Shown here: positions 24,330 to 31,869 of the stretch, piece after piece
Numbering within the stretch: the stretch's first letter is position 1
Layout: each line of letters starts with the position of its first letter
Assembly: GCA_035573715.1 (NCBI GenBank)
Contig: DATLZZ010000010.1
Coordinates: 186,001-250,000 of the forward strand
Direction of reading: 5' to 3'
Origin: JACPRL01 sp035573715
GTDB taxonomy: Bacteria > Acidobacteriota > Terriglobia > Acidiferrales > 2-02-FULL-67-57
DNA: 64,000 nucleotides
Made by a program: the position numbers and the translations under genes
The notes under the pieces: generated by a model
Database searches by the model: none
Told to the model about the DNA's origin: nothing
The model's input: the letters and a program-made list of their open reading frames with translations, nothing else

Positions 24330-25079
24330 ATGGCTGAGCTGATTCAACTCGAGGTCACGCGCTACCAGCCGGAGCGGGACGCCGCGCCCCGCACGGAAAC
24401 CTTCGACGTCCCGCTGCGCGACGACTGGACGGTGCTGGACGCGCTCAACTACATTAAGGACCGCGAGGACGGCTCGCTCGCCTACCGCTGGTCGTGCCGC
24501 ATGGGCGTGTGCGGCTCGTGCGGAATGATGGTGAACGGCTACCCCAAGCTCACCTGCGCCACTTTTCTGGTGGACTACGCCGAGCAGCGCGAGCCGGTGC
24601 GGGTCGAGCCGCTCGCCTACTTCCCCATCATCCGCGACCTCGTCGTCGACCTCACCGACTTCCTCCACAAGCTGCGCAAGGTCAAGCCCTGGCTCGTCGT
24701 CGAAAAGGAAAAGCCGCTGGCCGAGGGCGAGTACAAGCAGACGCCGGCGCAGCTCGAGCAGTACAAGCAGTTCTCGATGTGCATCAACTGCCTGCTGTGC
24801 TACGCCGCCTGTCCGGTCATCGGGCTCGAGCCCGGCTTTCTCGGCCCGGCGGTGATCGCGCTCGCCCGCCGCTACAACCTCGACAACCGCGACCAGGGCG
24901 CCGGCGAGCGCCTGGAGCTCTGCACCGAGCGCGACGGCATCTGGCAGTGCACCTTTGTCGGCGAGTGCTCCAAGGTCTGCCCCAAGAACGTCGACCCCGC
25001 CGGTGCCATCCAGCAGTACAAGATTGAGGCGGCGCTGCACGCCTTGAAATCGTTTCTGCTCCCCTGGTCCGCCCGATGA
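24330..25079 (+). CDS. frdB: Fumarate reductase/succinate dehydrogenase iron-sulfur subunit
   Basis: 249 residues, ATG 24330, 12 bp after frdA. CRMGVCGSCGMMVNG and a later LTC bind the [2Fe-2S] cluster, CINCLLCYAACP the [4Fe-4S], and CTFVGECSKVCP the [3Fe-4S] cluster. These spacings and the DPAGAIQQYK tail are closest to FrdB. It relays electrons between quinol in the membrane subunits and FAD in FrdA. Its stop overlaps the frdC start (ATGA). Confidence 0.93.
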   Translation: MAELIQLEVTRYQPERDAAPRTETFDVPLRDDWTVLDALNYIKDREDGSLAYRWSCRMGVCGSCGMMVNGYPKLTCATFLVDYAEQREPVRVEPLAYFPIIRDLVVDLTDFLHKLRKVKPWLVVEKEKPLAEGEYKQTPAQLEQYKQFSMCINCLLCYAACPVIGLEPGFLGPAVIALARRYNLDNRDQGAGERLELCTERDGIWQCTFVGECSKVCPKNVDPAGAIQQYKIEAALHALKSFLLPWSAR

Positions 25080-25501
25080 GCGCGCCGACGACCGCCTACA
25101 CGCGTCACCATCCCCGCTGGTACCGGCGGCGCGTCTCCGTCTGGTGGTGGCTCGAGAGCTGGCGCTACACCCGCTTTGTCCTGCGCGAGTTGACCAGCCT
25201 GTCGGTGGGCTTCTTTGCTCTGGTCACTCTCGGGCTGGTCGCGGCGCTGGCGGAAGGCCCTGGCGCGTACGCCATCTACCTGCACTGGCTGCGCTCGCCA
25301 CTCTCCATTTTTCTCCACTGCGTGGCGCTGTTCTTCATCGTCTATCACGCCGTCACCTGGTTTCATCTTGCTCCGCGGGCGATGGTGGTTCGCCTGGGCG
25401 GCCAGCGGCTGCCCGACTCGGCCATTATCGCGGCCAACTACCTGGCCTGGTTCGCCGCCTCGGGCGCCCTCTTCTGGCTCCTGCTGCGAGGCTCGCAATG
25501 A
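25076..25501 (+). CDS. frdC: Fumarate reductase membrane subunit C
   Basis: 141 residues, ATG 25076 overlapping frdB. Three predicted membrane helices (~39-61, 75-97, 115-136) and FrdC-type phrases: WWWLESWRYTRFVLRELTSL, LHCVALFFIVYHAVTWFHLAPRAM, RLPDSAIIAANYLAWF. It anchors the FrdAB heads and forms part of the quinol site. No heme-ligating histidine pattern of four-helix SdhC is seen, consistent with the heme-free C/D type. Confidence 0.88.
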   Translation: MSAPTTAYTRHHPRWYRRRVSVWWWLESWRYTRFVLRELTSLSVGFFALVTLGLVAALAEGPGAYAIYLHWLRSPLSIFLHCVALFFIVYHAVTWFHLAPRAMVVRLGGQRLPDSAIIAANYLAWFAASGALFWLLLRGSQ

Positions 25502-25558
25502 TGCGTTCCGTAAGCGCCGTAACTCGCCAAGTACGGCGTTCAATCCATGTTTGGGAAG

Positions 25559-25603
25559 GGCGGGGCTTCAGCCCCGCCGAAACGAATCGCGGGCGCTGCC
25601 CGC
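25559..25603. repeat. Two REP-type hairpins inside the frd operon
   Basis: GGCGGGGC-TTCA-GCCCCGCC (25559-25578; reverse complement of the hairpin at 19357-19376) and GCGGGC-GCT-GCCCGC (25589-25603), in the 165-bp gap between frdC and frdD. Confidence 0.7.
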
Positions 25604-25666
25604 ACCGCACTGCCGTAGGCCGTCGCGGAGGCCATCAAGCCGCAGCGACCCTCCGGAGCTTTTAGA

Positions 25667-26017
25667 ATGCGCCGCGACCCCACTCCCTTGCTCTGGCTGC
25701 TGTTCAGCGCCGGCGGAACCTTCGCCGCTTTCTTTTTCGCCGCGCAACTTTTTATTGTCGGTATTGCCTGGCCGCTCGGCATTTTTTCGCCGCCCGACTA
25801 CGCGACCGCGCTCGCGCTGGCCCGCCATCCTCTGGCGCGGCTCTACCTGCTCGCGTCCATTTCTCTCCCCCTGTTCCACGCCGGCCACCGCTTCCGCTAC
25901 ACGCTCTATGACGGCCTGATGCTCAAGCACCTGACGATTCCCATCGTCATCGGCTGCTACGGCGTGGCCATGCTGGCCACGCTGGCCGCCGCCTGGATCC
26001 TCTTCTCCTTGCCCTGA
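25667..26017 (+). CDS. frdD: Fumarate reductase membrane subunit D
   Basis: 116 residues, ATG 25667. Three predicted membrane helices and FrdD-like features: PTPLLWLLFSAGGTFAAFFFA, HPLARLYLLASISLPLFHAGHRFRYTLYDGL. It completes the membrane anchor with FrdC. Unlike the A-B-C junctions it is separated from frdC by a repeat-bearing gap, so expression may be uncoupled from frdC. Confidence 0.87.
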   Translation: MRRDPTPLLWLLFSAGGTFAAFFFAAQLFIVGIAWPLGIFSPPDYATALALARHPLARLYLLASISLPLFHAGHRFRYTLYDGLMLKHLTIPIVIGCYGVAMLATLAAAWILFSLP

Positions 26018-26140
26018 CCAGAAGGCGACGCCCAGCCCTCCCAAGACCACTTGAGAAAAGCAGCTCCTTCACCCCACATCCCGCCGCGCGGGATGCGCGA
26101 CTCGGGGAAACCGCTTGTGGGGCCTCCCGGCGTTCTGCAA

Positions 26141-26169
26141 TTGCAAATCGCCTTCGACACGGCTAGGAT
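26141..26169 (+). promoter_or_regulatory. Probable promoter of the 118-aa gene
   Basis: TTGCAA (26141-26146), a 17-bp spacer and TAGGAT (26164-26169), 34 bases before the ATG at 26203. Confidence 0.5.
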
Positions 26170-26202
26170 GGCACTCGTCAATCTCACCCAGCGAGGTCAA
26201 CC

Positions 26203-26559
26203 ATGCTGCGCGTGATTCACGCCTTTGACGTCAAACCGGGGGTGGTCGAAAGCGCCTTTATCGAGTGGCTCGACAGCCAGCTCGACCAGATCACCAAGCG
26301 CTTCGGGTGTCTTGAACGCAAGACCTGGGTGTTTCTCGACGGCATCCACGGCGACTACGACCACGGCTCTCCCGAACGCCGCCCCAAGTACTTGAACGAA
26401 GCCTTCTGGCCCGCCCAGGAAAACGCCGACCGCTTCCGCCAGTGGCTGCTCTCGGCCGACGGCAAAGACTTCCGCCAGCGCTGGTTCAGCTCGGTCACCA
26501 ACCACACCGTGCTGCGCTACGTCGACGCCCCCGTCCCCCACCCCGTCACCGACGACTGA
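26203..26559 (+). CDS. Small conserved-looking protein of unknown function
   Basis: 118 residues, ATG 26203 with GAGG upstream. MLRVIHAFDVKPGVVESAFIEWLDSQLDQITKRFGCLERKTWVFLDGIHGDYD fits a ferredoxin-like alpha/beta fold with a helix between strands; there is no signal peptide or membrane segment. It stands alone with its own promoter-like sequence between frdD and the FHA phosphatase. No family recognised. Confidence 0.65.
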   Translation: MLRVIHAFDVKPGVVESAFIEWLDSQLDQITKRFGCLERKTWVFLDGIHGDYDHGSPERRPKYLNEAFWPAQENADRFRQWLLSADGKDFRQRWFSSVTNHTVLRYVDAPVPHPVTDD

Positions 26560-26575
26560 GCCGACAGCCGGGCGC

Positions 26576-26604
26576 TTTACTTTTGTGCGACGCGCGCCTA
26601 CTAT
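26576..26604 (+). promoter_or_regulatory. Possible promoter of FHA-GAF-PP2C gene
   Basis: TTTACT, a 17-bp spacer, then TACTAT (26599-26604); the start codon is 35 bases on. Confidence 0.4.
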
Positions 26605-26638
26605 CAGTTGAGAACGGTTCTGACTCGCGAGGGGTGAG

Positions 26639-28345
26639 GTGAGTCCCGAGAAAGCTCCCACTGTGGTTCTGGTCGAGCCCAACGGCCACCGCCGGCCGGT
26701 GCCGCTGCTGCACACGCCGGTCAGCATCGGGCGACGCCCGGAGTCCGACATCCATCTGCGCGACGGCCGCATCTCGCGCCAGCACGCCATCATCCGAGCG
26801 GAGGACGGCCACTACCTCATCGAAGACTGCCGCAGCCGCCACGGCACCTTCGTGAACGGAGAGCGGGTGGAAGCGCCGCGGGAGTTGGTCGCCGGCGACC
26901 GCATCGACTTCGGCGTCCCGGATTCCTACAGCCTGCTCTTCGTCACCGAAGAGGAGAGCCTCGAAGAACTGCTGGAGCGCGTGGACACGCCGGCCGGCAC
27001 CGACGTCGTCTCGCAGCAAATCCGCAAGCTCAACCTGTTTCTCGAAGTCGGCCGCGCGCTGCATGCTGGCCTGGCGCTGGAAGACGTGCTGACCGTCGTC
27101 GTCGACGCTTGCCTCGACATCACCGGCAGCGAGCGCGGCTTCCTGCTGCTGCCGGACGACACCGGGAAGCTGGCCTGCCGCGTGGGGCGCGACAACAACC
27201 ACAACAACCTCGAATGCGGCGAAATTGAAATCAACCACCCGGCCATCCTGCAGGTGATGGAGCGCGGGCGCGAAGTCATTGTCGACCGGGTGCGGCCGCT
27301 GGGCAGCGTGGTGGGGCGCGAAGCGCGCCAGTCGCCCCAGCCAGCCATCATCTGCCTGCCGCTGCACCGCACGCCGGCGGTGGCTTCGCTCGACACCACC
27401 GACGCCGGCGGCGCCAGCATCCTCGGTGTGCTCTACCTCGACAACCAGAAAGGCTCCCAGCCGGTCGTCAAGCTCGACCGCCAGATTCTGCGCACGCTGG
27501 CGCAGGAGGCCGCGACGCTGATCGAGAACGCGCGGCTCTTTGCGGCGGCGCGCGCCAAGGAGCAGCTCGACCGCGAGCTTGCCATCGCCCGGGGCATCCA
27601 GCAGCGCCTGCTACCGCGCGAGGCGCGGCCGCACGACTACCTCCAGCTCGCTTACCTCAGCCTTCCCTGCCGCGAAGTGGGCGGCGACTACTACGACGTC
27701 ATCGAGCTGCCCGGCAACCGCCTGGCGCTGGTCATCGCCGACGTCTGCGGCAAAGGCGTTTCGGCGGCGCTGCTGAGCGCCACCCTTCAGGGCGCGCTGG
27801 CGGCCGGGATGCAGTGGTGCAACGACGTCTCCGGCGTCGCCAACCAGTTGAACCGATACCTTTGCCAGCACACCGAGGCCAACATCTTCGCCACGCTGTT
27901 TTTCGGCCTGCTGGCGCCCGACGGCACCTTCAGCTACGTCAACGCCGGGCACGTCCCGGCTTTCTGGCTCCGCCGCGACAACGCGGAGTCGCTCGACGCC
28001 GATAACGTCCCGCTGGGGATGTACGAGCCCGAACAATACAAGGCCCGGGTGGTGCAACTCACGCCCGGCGACCTGCTCGCACTCTACACCGACGGCGTCA
28101 TCGACGCCGCCAACTCCCGCGGGGAGCTTTACACCCGGGACCGGCTGCGGCAGCTCCTCACCGAGCACCGCGAGGCGCCGCTCCACTCCATCACCCAGGC
28201 TGTGCTGAAATCGGTCCGCGACTTTACCCAGGACGCCGTCCAGGAAGACGACCTCAGCCTGCTGCTCGCGCGCTACCAGCCGGGAGCCGCATCCGCTCCC
28301 GCACCTCCGCGGCGCCACTCCGACCCCAACGGCACCGCCGCCTAG
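26639..28345 (+). CDS. FHA-GAF-SpoIIE (PP2C) phosphatase
   Basis: 568 residues from GTG 26639 (GAGGGGTGAG upstream). An FHA domain at ~25-95 (VSIGRRPESDIHLRDGRISRQHAIIR ... SRHGTFVNGERV) binds phosphothreonine. A GAF domain at ~125-300 (LEVGRALHAGLALEDVLTVVVDACLDITGSERGFLLL ... VLYLDNQ) is a sensor. The RsbU/SpoIIE-type PP2C domain at ~320-545 has metal-binding acids in VGGDYYDVIEL, VIADVCGKGVSAAL and ALYTDGVIDA, plus a C-terminal EDDLSLLLARY. Such enzymes dephosphorylate STAS antagonists in sigma-factor partner-switching; the STAS protein at 18199-18597 is a possible substrate. Confidence 0.9.
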   Translation: MSPEKAPTVVLVEPNGHRRPVPLLHTPVSIGRRPESDIHLRDGRISRQHAIIRAEDGHYLIEDCRSRHGTFVNGERVEAPRELVAGDRIDFGVPDSYSLLFVTEEESLEELLERVDTPAGTDVVSQQIRKLNLFLEVGRALHAGLALEDVLTVVVDACLDITGSERGFLLLPDDTGKLACRVGRDNNHNNLECGEIEINHPAILQVMERGREVIVDRVRPLGSVVGREARQSPQPAIICLPLHRTPAVASLDTTDAGGASILGVLYLDNQKGSQPVVKLDRQILRTLAQEAATLIENARLFAAARAKEQLDRELAIARGIQQRLLPREARPHDYLQLAYLSLPCREVGGDYYDVIELPGNRLALVIADVCGKGVSAALLSATLQGALAAGMQWCNDVSGVANQLNRYLCQHTEANIFATLFFGLLAPDGTFSYVNAGHVPAFWLRRDNAESLDADNVPLGMYEPEQYKARVVQLTPGDLLALYTDGVIDAANSRGELYTRDRLRQLLTEHREAPLHSITQAVLKSVRDFTQDAVQEDDLSLLLARYQPGAASAPAPPRRHSDPNGTAA

Positions 28346-28448
28346 CTGGAGCGGTTCCAACTACTTCGCCTACGTGTAGGGCGAGCCAGGGACTGCCTCG
28401 CTGCACCCTCTCGATGACAAGAACGAGGCGGAAAGGGTCGGAACGGAA

Positions 28449-28684
28449 CTAGGAGTCGGGAGCGAGAGCGGCAAGGGCCTTATCCATGTAGTCGGTTATC
28501 GCCTCGCGCACCTTGCGGTGCCGAGGAAGGCACCGTCGAACTTTTCGCGCTCGATGAGTTCGGCCGCCTGGACGGGATTGCCGACCAGGCGGGGCTCGGC
28601 ACCCATGTGGTCGAGCACCTCGCCCATCAGTTGCAGCACCGACGGGTCGTCTTCCACCACCACGATTCTTGGTCGGAACGCCAA
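28449..28684 (-). pseudogene. Remnant of a receiver-PilZ protein (internal deletion)
   Basis: The 5' part (28684 to ~28530) encodes a receiver start: MAFRPRIVVVEDDPSVLQLMGEVLDHMG ... IEREKFDGAFL, closely parallel to the intact neighbour upstream. After FDGAFLGTA the frame breaks. In another frame KVREAITDYMDKALAALAPDS-stop matches the C-terminal end of the neighbour (ESEAIKAFVEKALASAG). So most of the receiver, including the phospho-Asp loop, and the whole PilZ domain have been deleted. A 62-residue ORF persists but cannot be a working response regulator. It begins 6 bp after the intact gene's stop, so it arose as a tandem duplicate. Confidence 0.72.
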
Positions 28685-28690
28685 GGCCTT

Positions 28691-29386
28691 CTACCCCGCG
28701 CTCGCGAGCGCTTTCTCCACAAACGCTTTAATGGCTTCGCTCTCTTCCGCCGTTGGTCGCTGGAACTTGATGCCCAGTTGCCCGCCTGGCCCGTGCCGCA
28801 CCACGGTTCCCCTGAGCGTCAGTGTCTGCCGCGTACCCGGCAGGGTGAATTCGACGTCAACCGCCGCGCCCACGCCCGGACGCGGGCTCATCGTCGCCAG
28901 CACGCCCGAGCTGCTGAGGTTGACGCTCTGCCCCTTCAACTGCCGTTTTTCCCAGTCGCAGAGGATGGTCATTTCCACCGTGACGCGCTGGTAGCGCCGC
29001 CGCTCTTCCAGCATGGCGCCGCGGCTGGCGTTCAGCAGCCGCGTCAGCTCCTTTGCGCCGATGGGTTTCTGGAGGAAGAACGTCACGCCGGCCTTGAAAC
29101 CTTCGGCGATAGCCCGCGTGTCGCGGCGCTGCGTCAGCATGGCGATGGGCACGCGCGAGTTCGACTTCGACAGCCGCACGCGCTTGGTCAGCTCGGCCCC
29201 GCCCACTTCCGGCGTGTCCCAGTCCAGGAACACGCCGTCGAACTTCTCGCGGTTGATGACCTCGGAGGCCTGCCGGCCGCTGGCCACGCAGCGCGGCGCG
29301 GCTCCGAACGCCTTCAACGTGGTGTCGAACAGACGCAGCGTTGCCGCATCCTTCTCCACCACCAGAATTTTCGGCTTATAACGCAT
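28691..29386 (-). CDS. Response regulator receiver-PilZ protein
   Basis: 231 residues, ATG 29386. Receiver at ~4-118: PKILVVEKDAATLRLFDTTLKAFGA, phospho-acceptor Asp in FDGVFLDWDTPEVGGAEL, then VPIAMLTQRRD and FFLQKPIGAKEL. A PilZ-like domain follows at ~130-215 (RRRYQRVTVEMTILCDWEKRQLKGQSVNLSSSGVLATMSP); PilZ domains often bind cyclic di-GMP, though the RxxxR motif here (RRRYQR) is only approximate. It has a degenerate tandem copy downstream. Probable envelope or motility signalling role. Confidence 0.85.
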   Translation of the reverse strand: MRYKPKILVVEKDAATLRLFDTTLKAFGAAPRCVASGRQASEVINREKFDGVFLDWDTPEVGGAELTKRVRLSKSNSRVPIAMLTQRRDTRAIAEGFKAGVTFFLQKPIGAKELTRLLNASRGAMLEERRRYQRVTVEMTILCDWEKRQLKGQSVNLSSSGVLATMSPRPGVGAAVDVEFTLPGTRQTLTLRGTVVRHGPGGQLGIKFQRPTAEESEAIKAFVEKALASAG

Positions 29387-29661
29387 GCGGCGTCCCCTCT
29401 CCCCCGGGCAGGCACGCCGATGATAGCATCCCCCCCTCGTCTGTCAACGCCAAGCCTCTTCCCTCCCATCGTTTGTCATCCCGAGCGGAGTCCAGCCCTT
29501 TCATCGAAAGGGCTGGGCGTAGTCGTCGAAGACCCTGTCGTAGACGCTGGGCGAAGCCGAAGGGAGCCAAGTTGAAGGAAGGAACCTGCTTTTTCTTCTA
29601 TGCAGCACCGTTCCCTTGACCTCGGCTTCGGCTCTGCCTAGGATGCCTGCGGGTTCGTTCG

Positions 29662-29856
29662 ATGCCACAGCAGCCGAAGCCCAAGGCCGCCTGCCCCAAG
29701 TGCGGCAGCAGCCGTGTTCACCGGTCGCATCGCCGCGGCCTCTACGAGCGCGTCCTGCTCCCGCTTGTTGGCCGCCGCCCCTACCGCTGCGCCGACTGCA
29801 GTCACCGCTTCTACGCCTCTCGCCACTCCCACCCCCACCACCACAAGGTCGGGTAG
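29662..29856 (+). CDS. Small double-zinc-knuckle (zinc ribbon) protein
   Basis: 64 residues from ATG 29662. CPKC at 11-14 and CADC at 43-46 form a four-Cys zinc ribbon around SHRRGLYERVLLPLVGRRPYR, with a His-rich tail (SRHSHPHHHK). No RBS is obvious. Small ribbons of this pattern are encoded singly in acidobacterial-type genomes; function unknown. It lies between repeat-rich intergenic stretches. Confidence 0.6.
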   Translation: MPQQPKPKAACPKCGSSRVHRSHRRGLYERVLLPLVGRRPYRCADCSHRFYASRHSHPHHHKVG

Positions 29857-30122
29857 CGCAGGTTCCCGAGCGCAGCCCGACGTCAGTCGGGCGAAGTCGA
29901 AGGGTACCTGCGGCCTTTGTCTGGGAAGGGCGGGGTTTCTCGGAGCGAAGCGGAGACCCTGAGCGAGTCCCGATCCAATCGGGACGAGTCGAAGGGAACC
30001 CCGCCGAGAAGGATCGTTTGCGCGAAGCGCAACCTTGGAAGTCGGAGCCCGCCGTCGCGGGCGGAGATCCCGCGCCTCTTGCGGGAGGGTTCGGGGAAAC
30101 CCTTGCTGGGTTTCCCCGGGCC
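29857..30122. repeat. Repeat-rich intergenic stretch
   Basis: 266 bp with several dispersed units: GGGAAGGGCGGGG-type REP starts, CGGAGCGAAGCGGAGACCC, the self-complementary TCCCGATCCAATCGGGA, and copies of the GGGACGAGTCGAAGGG motif shared with 19396-19605. A similar but shorter repeat mix occupies 29480-29570. No gene supported. Confidence 0.6.
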
Positions 30123-31766
30123 TTACTCGATGGCGTTGACTCGCCTCAGAAACGCACGCGCCGCTTGCAGCTCGGCGCGATCCGTGTCATACGCCGGGCA
30201 CACATCCACCAGCTTGTCGTAATACTCGGCCGCTTTCCTCTGCTCCCCCGCCAGCTCCGCGGCGCGCCCCGCGCCGTAGAGCGACCAGAAACGATTGGGC
30301 GACGCGCGCAGCGCCACCTCAAACGCCGTCAGCCCCTCCACCGGCCGCTTCAGCTCCAGCAGCATCTCCCCCAGCAGCTCCCGCGCCGGAACCACCGCGC
30401 CCGGCGTTACCGGATGCTTGTCGGTGCCGTCTTCGAGGTCGGCCGCGGCGCGCATCATCGCCAGCGCCGCGTCCTTGTTTCCTTCCGCCAACGCCAACCA
30501 CGCCGCCGCCGACCGCCGCTGCACTTCGACCTGCGCACCCCAGAGCTTGTCGTTCGCCGCCGCCAGTTCCTTCCCGCAGCCTTCGAGTTGAGCGATGGCC
30601 GCCCGCGCGGCGGCCGCATCGCCTGTGCGCGCCGCTCCCAACCCGCGCGCGAAATAGAGCGTCGCCTCCGCCCAGCACGCCGCGCCGCCGGGGAAAACGC
30701 CCTCGGGCGCGGCCAGCCCCGCCGCCTCTTTCCACTGGCGCCGCTCCACCGCATACCGCGCCGGTATCGCCGCCGTGGCGTAGAGCCCGGCGAAGTAGCT
30801 CGGCGTCCCGCGGGCCACCCGTGGCATCCTTTCCAGGATTCTTTTCGCCTCGCCGTCCTGCGCACCCTGCAGGTAGGCGTAGGTCAGGTAGTCCATGGCG
30901 TGCAGCTCTTCCCCGATCCAGTTGTCCTTATGGGCCGCCGCGGCCGCCGCCAGGTTCGACGAGATGGACTCCGGCCAGAGCCCGCGCCGGGTAAAGATGT
31001 GCGACGGCATGTGCAGGGCGTGCGGCGCCGCCGGCGCAACCTTGGCGTAGACCCGCGCCGCCGCCAGCGCCTTCGCCGCCAGCGGCGGGTAGTCGTAGCT
31101 GTGGATGATGTAGTGCGCCACTCCGGGATGGTTCGGCTGCTCGGCGAAAATCGGTTCCAGTATCCCTCCGGCCTTCTGCTGCCGCTGGTAAGTTTTGTCC
31201 GCCGGCGAGGAGTACGCCGTCCCCAGCAGCGAAAGCGCGTAGAAGATCTTCGCCTCCGTGTCGTCGGCGTATTCCCGCTGCAGTCTGTCCATCGCCTTCT
31301 CGTACGCTTGCAGCCGGGTGAGGTGATCCACTTTGTCGGCGTTGCGATAGATTTCCGTCAGCGCGTTGACGTACGCGAGCTCCCGGTCGGTCTTGGCCGC
31401 CGCCCGCGCCTTCTCCAGCGCCGCCTGCCCGGCTTCGATGTCGGCCGGGCTCAGCTTCTCCCACAACGGATGGAACCGGCTCATCGCCACGCCCCAGTAC
31501 GCCATCCCGCACGACGGATCTTTTTCCGCCACCGCCGCAAACGCTTTCTCCGCCGCCTGGTACCAGAACGAATGCAGCATCGCCACCGCCCGGCTGAAGT
31601 CTTCCTTCACCCCCGCCTGGCACGACGTTGCAAACACCACCCGCCCCAGCTTCTGCGCCTCCCGCGACTCGTCGTGGTGCTGGTGCTGCTCCTGCGCCCG
31701 CACCCCCGGCGCGCAAACCAACACAACTGAAACAACAGACCCTAGGAATGTCCTTTGAAGTTTCAT
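30123..31766 (-). CDS. Secreted TPR-type protein
   Basis: 547 residues from ATG 31766; the longer frame from 31799 would bury the signal peptide. Signal sequence MKLQRTFLGSVVSVVLVCAPGVRAQ, then HQHHDESREAQKLGRVVFATSCQ. About ten degenerate TPR-like helical hairpins follow (AMLHSFWYQAAEKAFAAVAEKDPSCGMAYWGVAMSRFHPLWEKLSP, HPGVAHYIIHSYDYPPLAAKALAAARVYAKVAPAAPHALHMPSHIFTRRG). The HYIIHSYD and HALHMPSHIFTRRG blocks are hallmarks of a widespread, uncharacterised secreted TPR family. No enzyme domain is seen. Confidence 0.82.
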   Translation of the reverse strand: MKLQRTFLGSVVSVVLVCAPGVRAQEQHQHHDESREAQKLGRVVFATSCQAGVKEDFSRAVAMLHSFWYQAAEKAFAAVAEKDPSCGMAYWGVAMSRFHPLWEKLSPADIEAGQAALEKARAAAKTDRELAYVNALTEIYRNADKVDHLTRLQAYEKAMDRLQREYADDTEAKIFYALSLLGTAYSSPADKTYQRQQKAGGILEPIFAEQPNHPGVAHYIIHSYDYPPLAAKALAAARVYAKVAPAAPHALHMPSHIFTRRGLWPESISSNLAAAAAAHKDNWIGEELHAMDYLTYAYLQGAQDGEAKRILERMPRVARGTPSYFAGLYATAAIPARYAVERRQWKEAAGLAAPEGVFPGGAACWAEATLYFARGLGAARTGDAAAARAAIAQLEGCGKELAAANDKLWGAQVEVQRRSAAAWLALAEGNKDAALAMMRAAADLEDGTDKHPVTPGAVVPARELLGEMLLELKRPVEGLTAFEVALRASPNRFWSLYGAGRAAELAGEQRKAAEYYDKLVDVCPAYDTDRAELQAARAFLRRVNAIE

Positions 31767-31869
31767 CAGTGCCTCCGCCCAGCCGCCATTCTCGCACACC
31801 CGCTTCGCTTCGTGAACCCGCGACGCCCACTACCCCCCCCGAGCCCGGCGGCACCTGCCGCCGGGAGAC

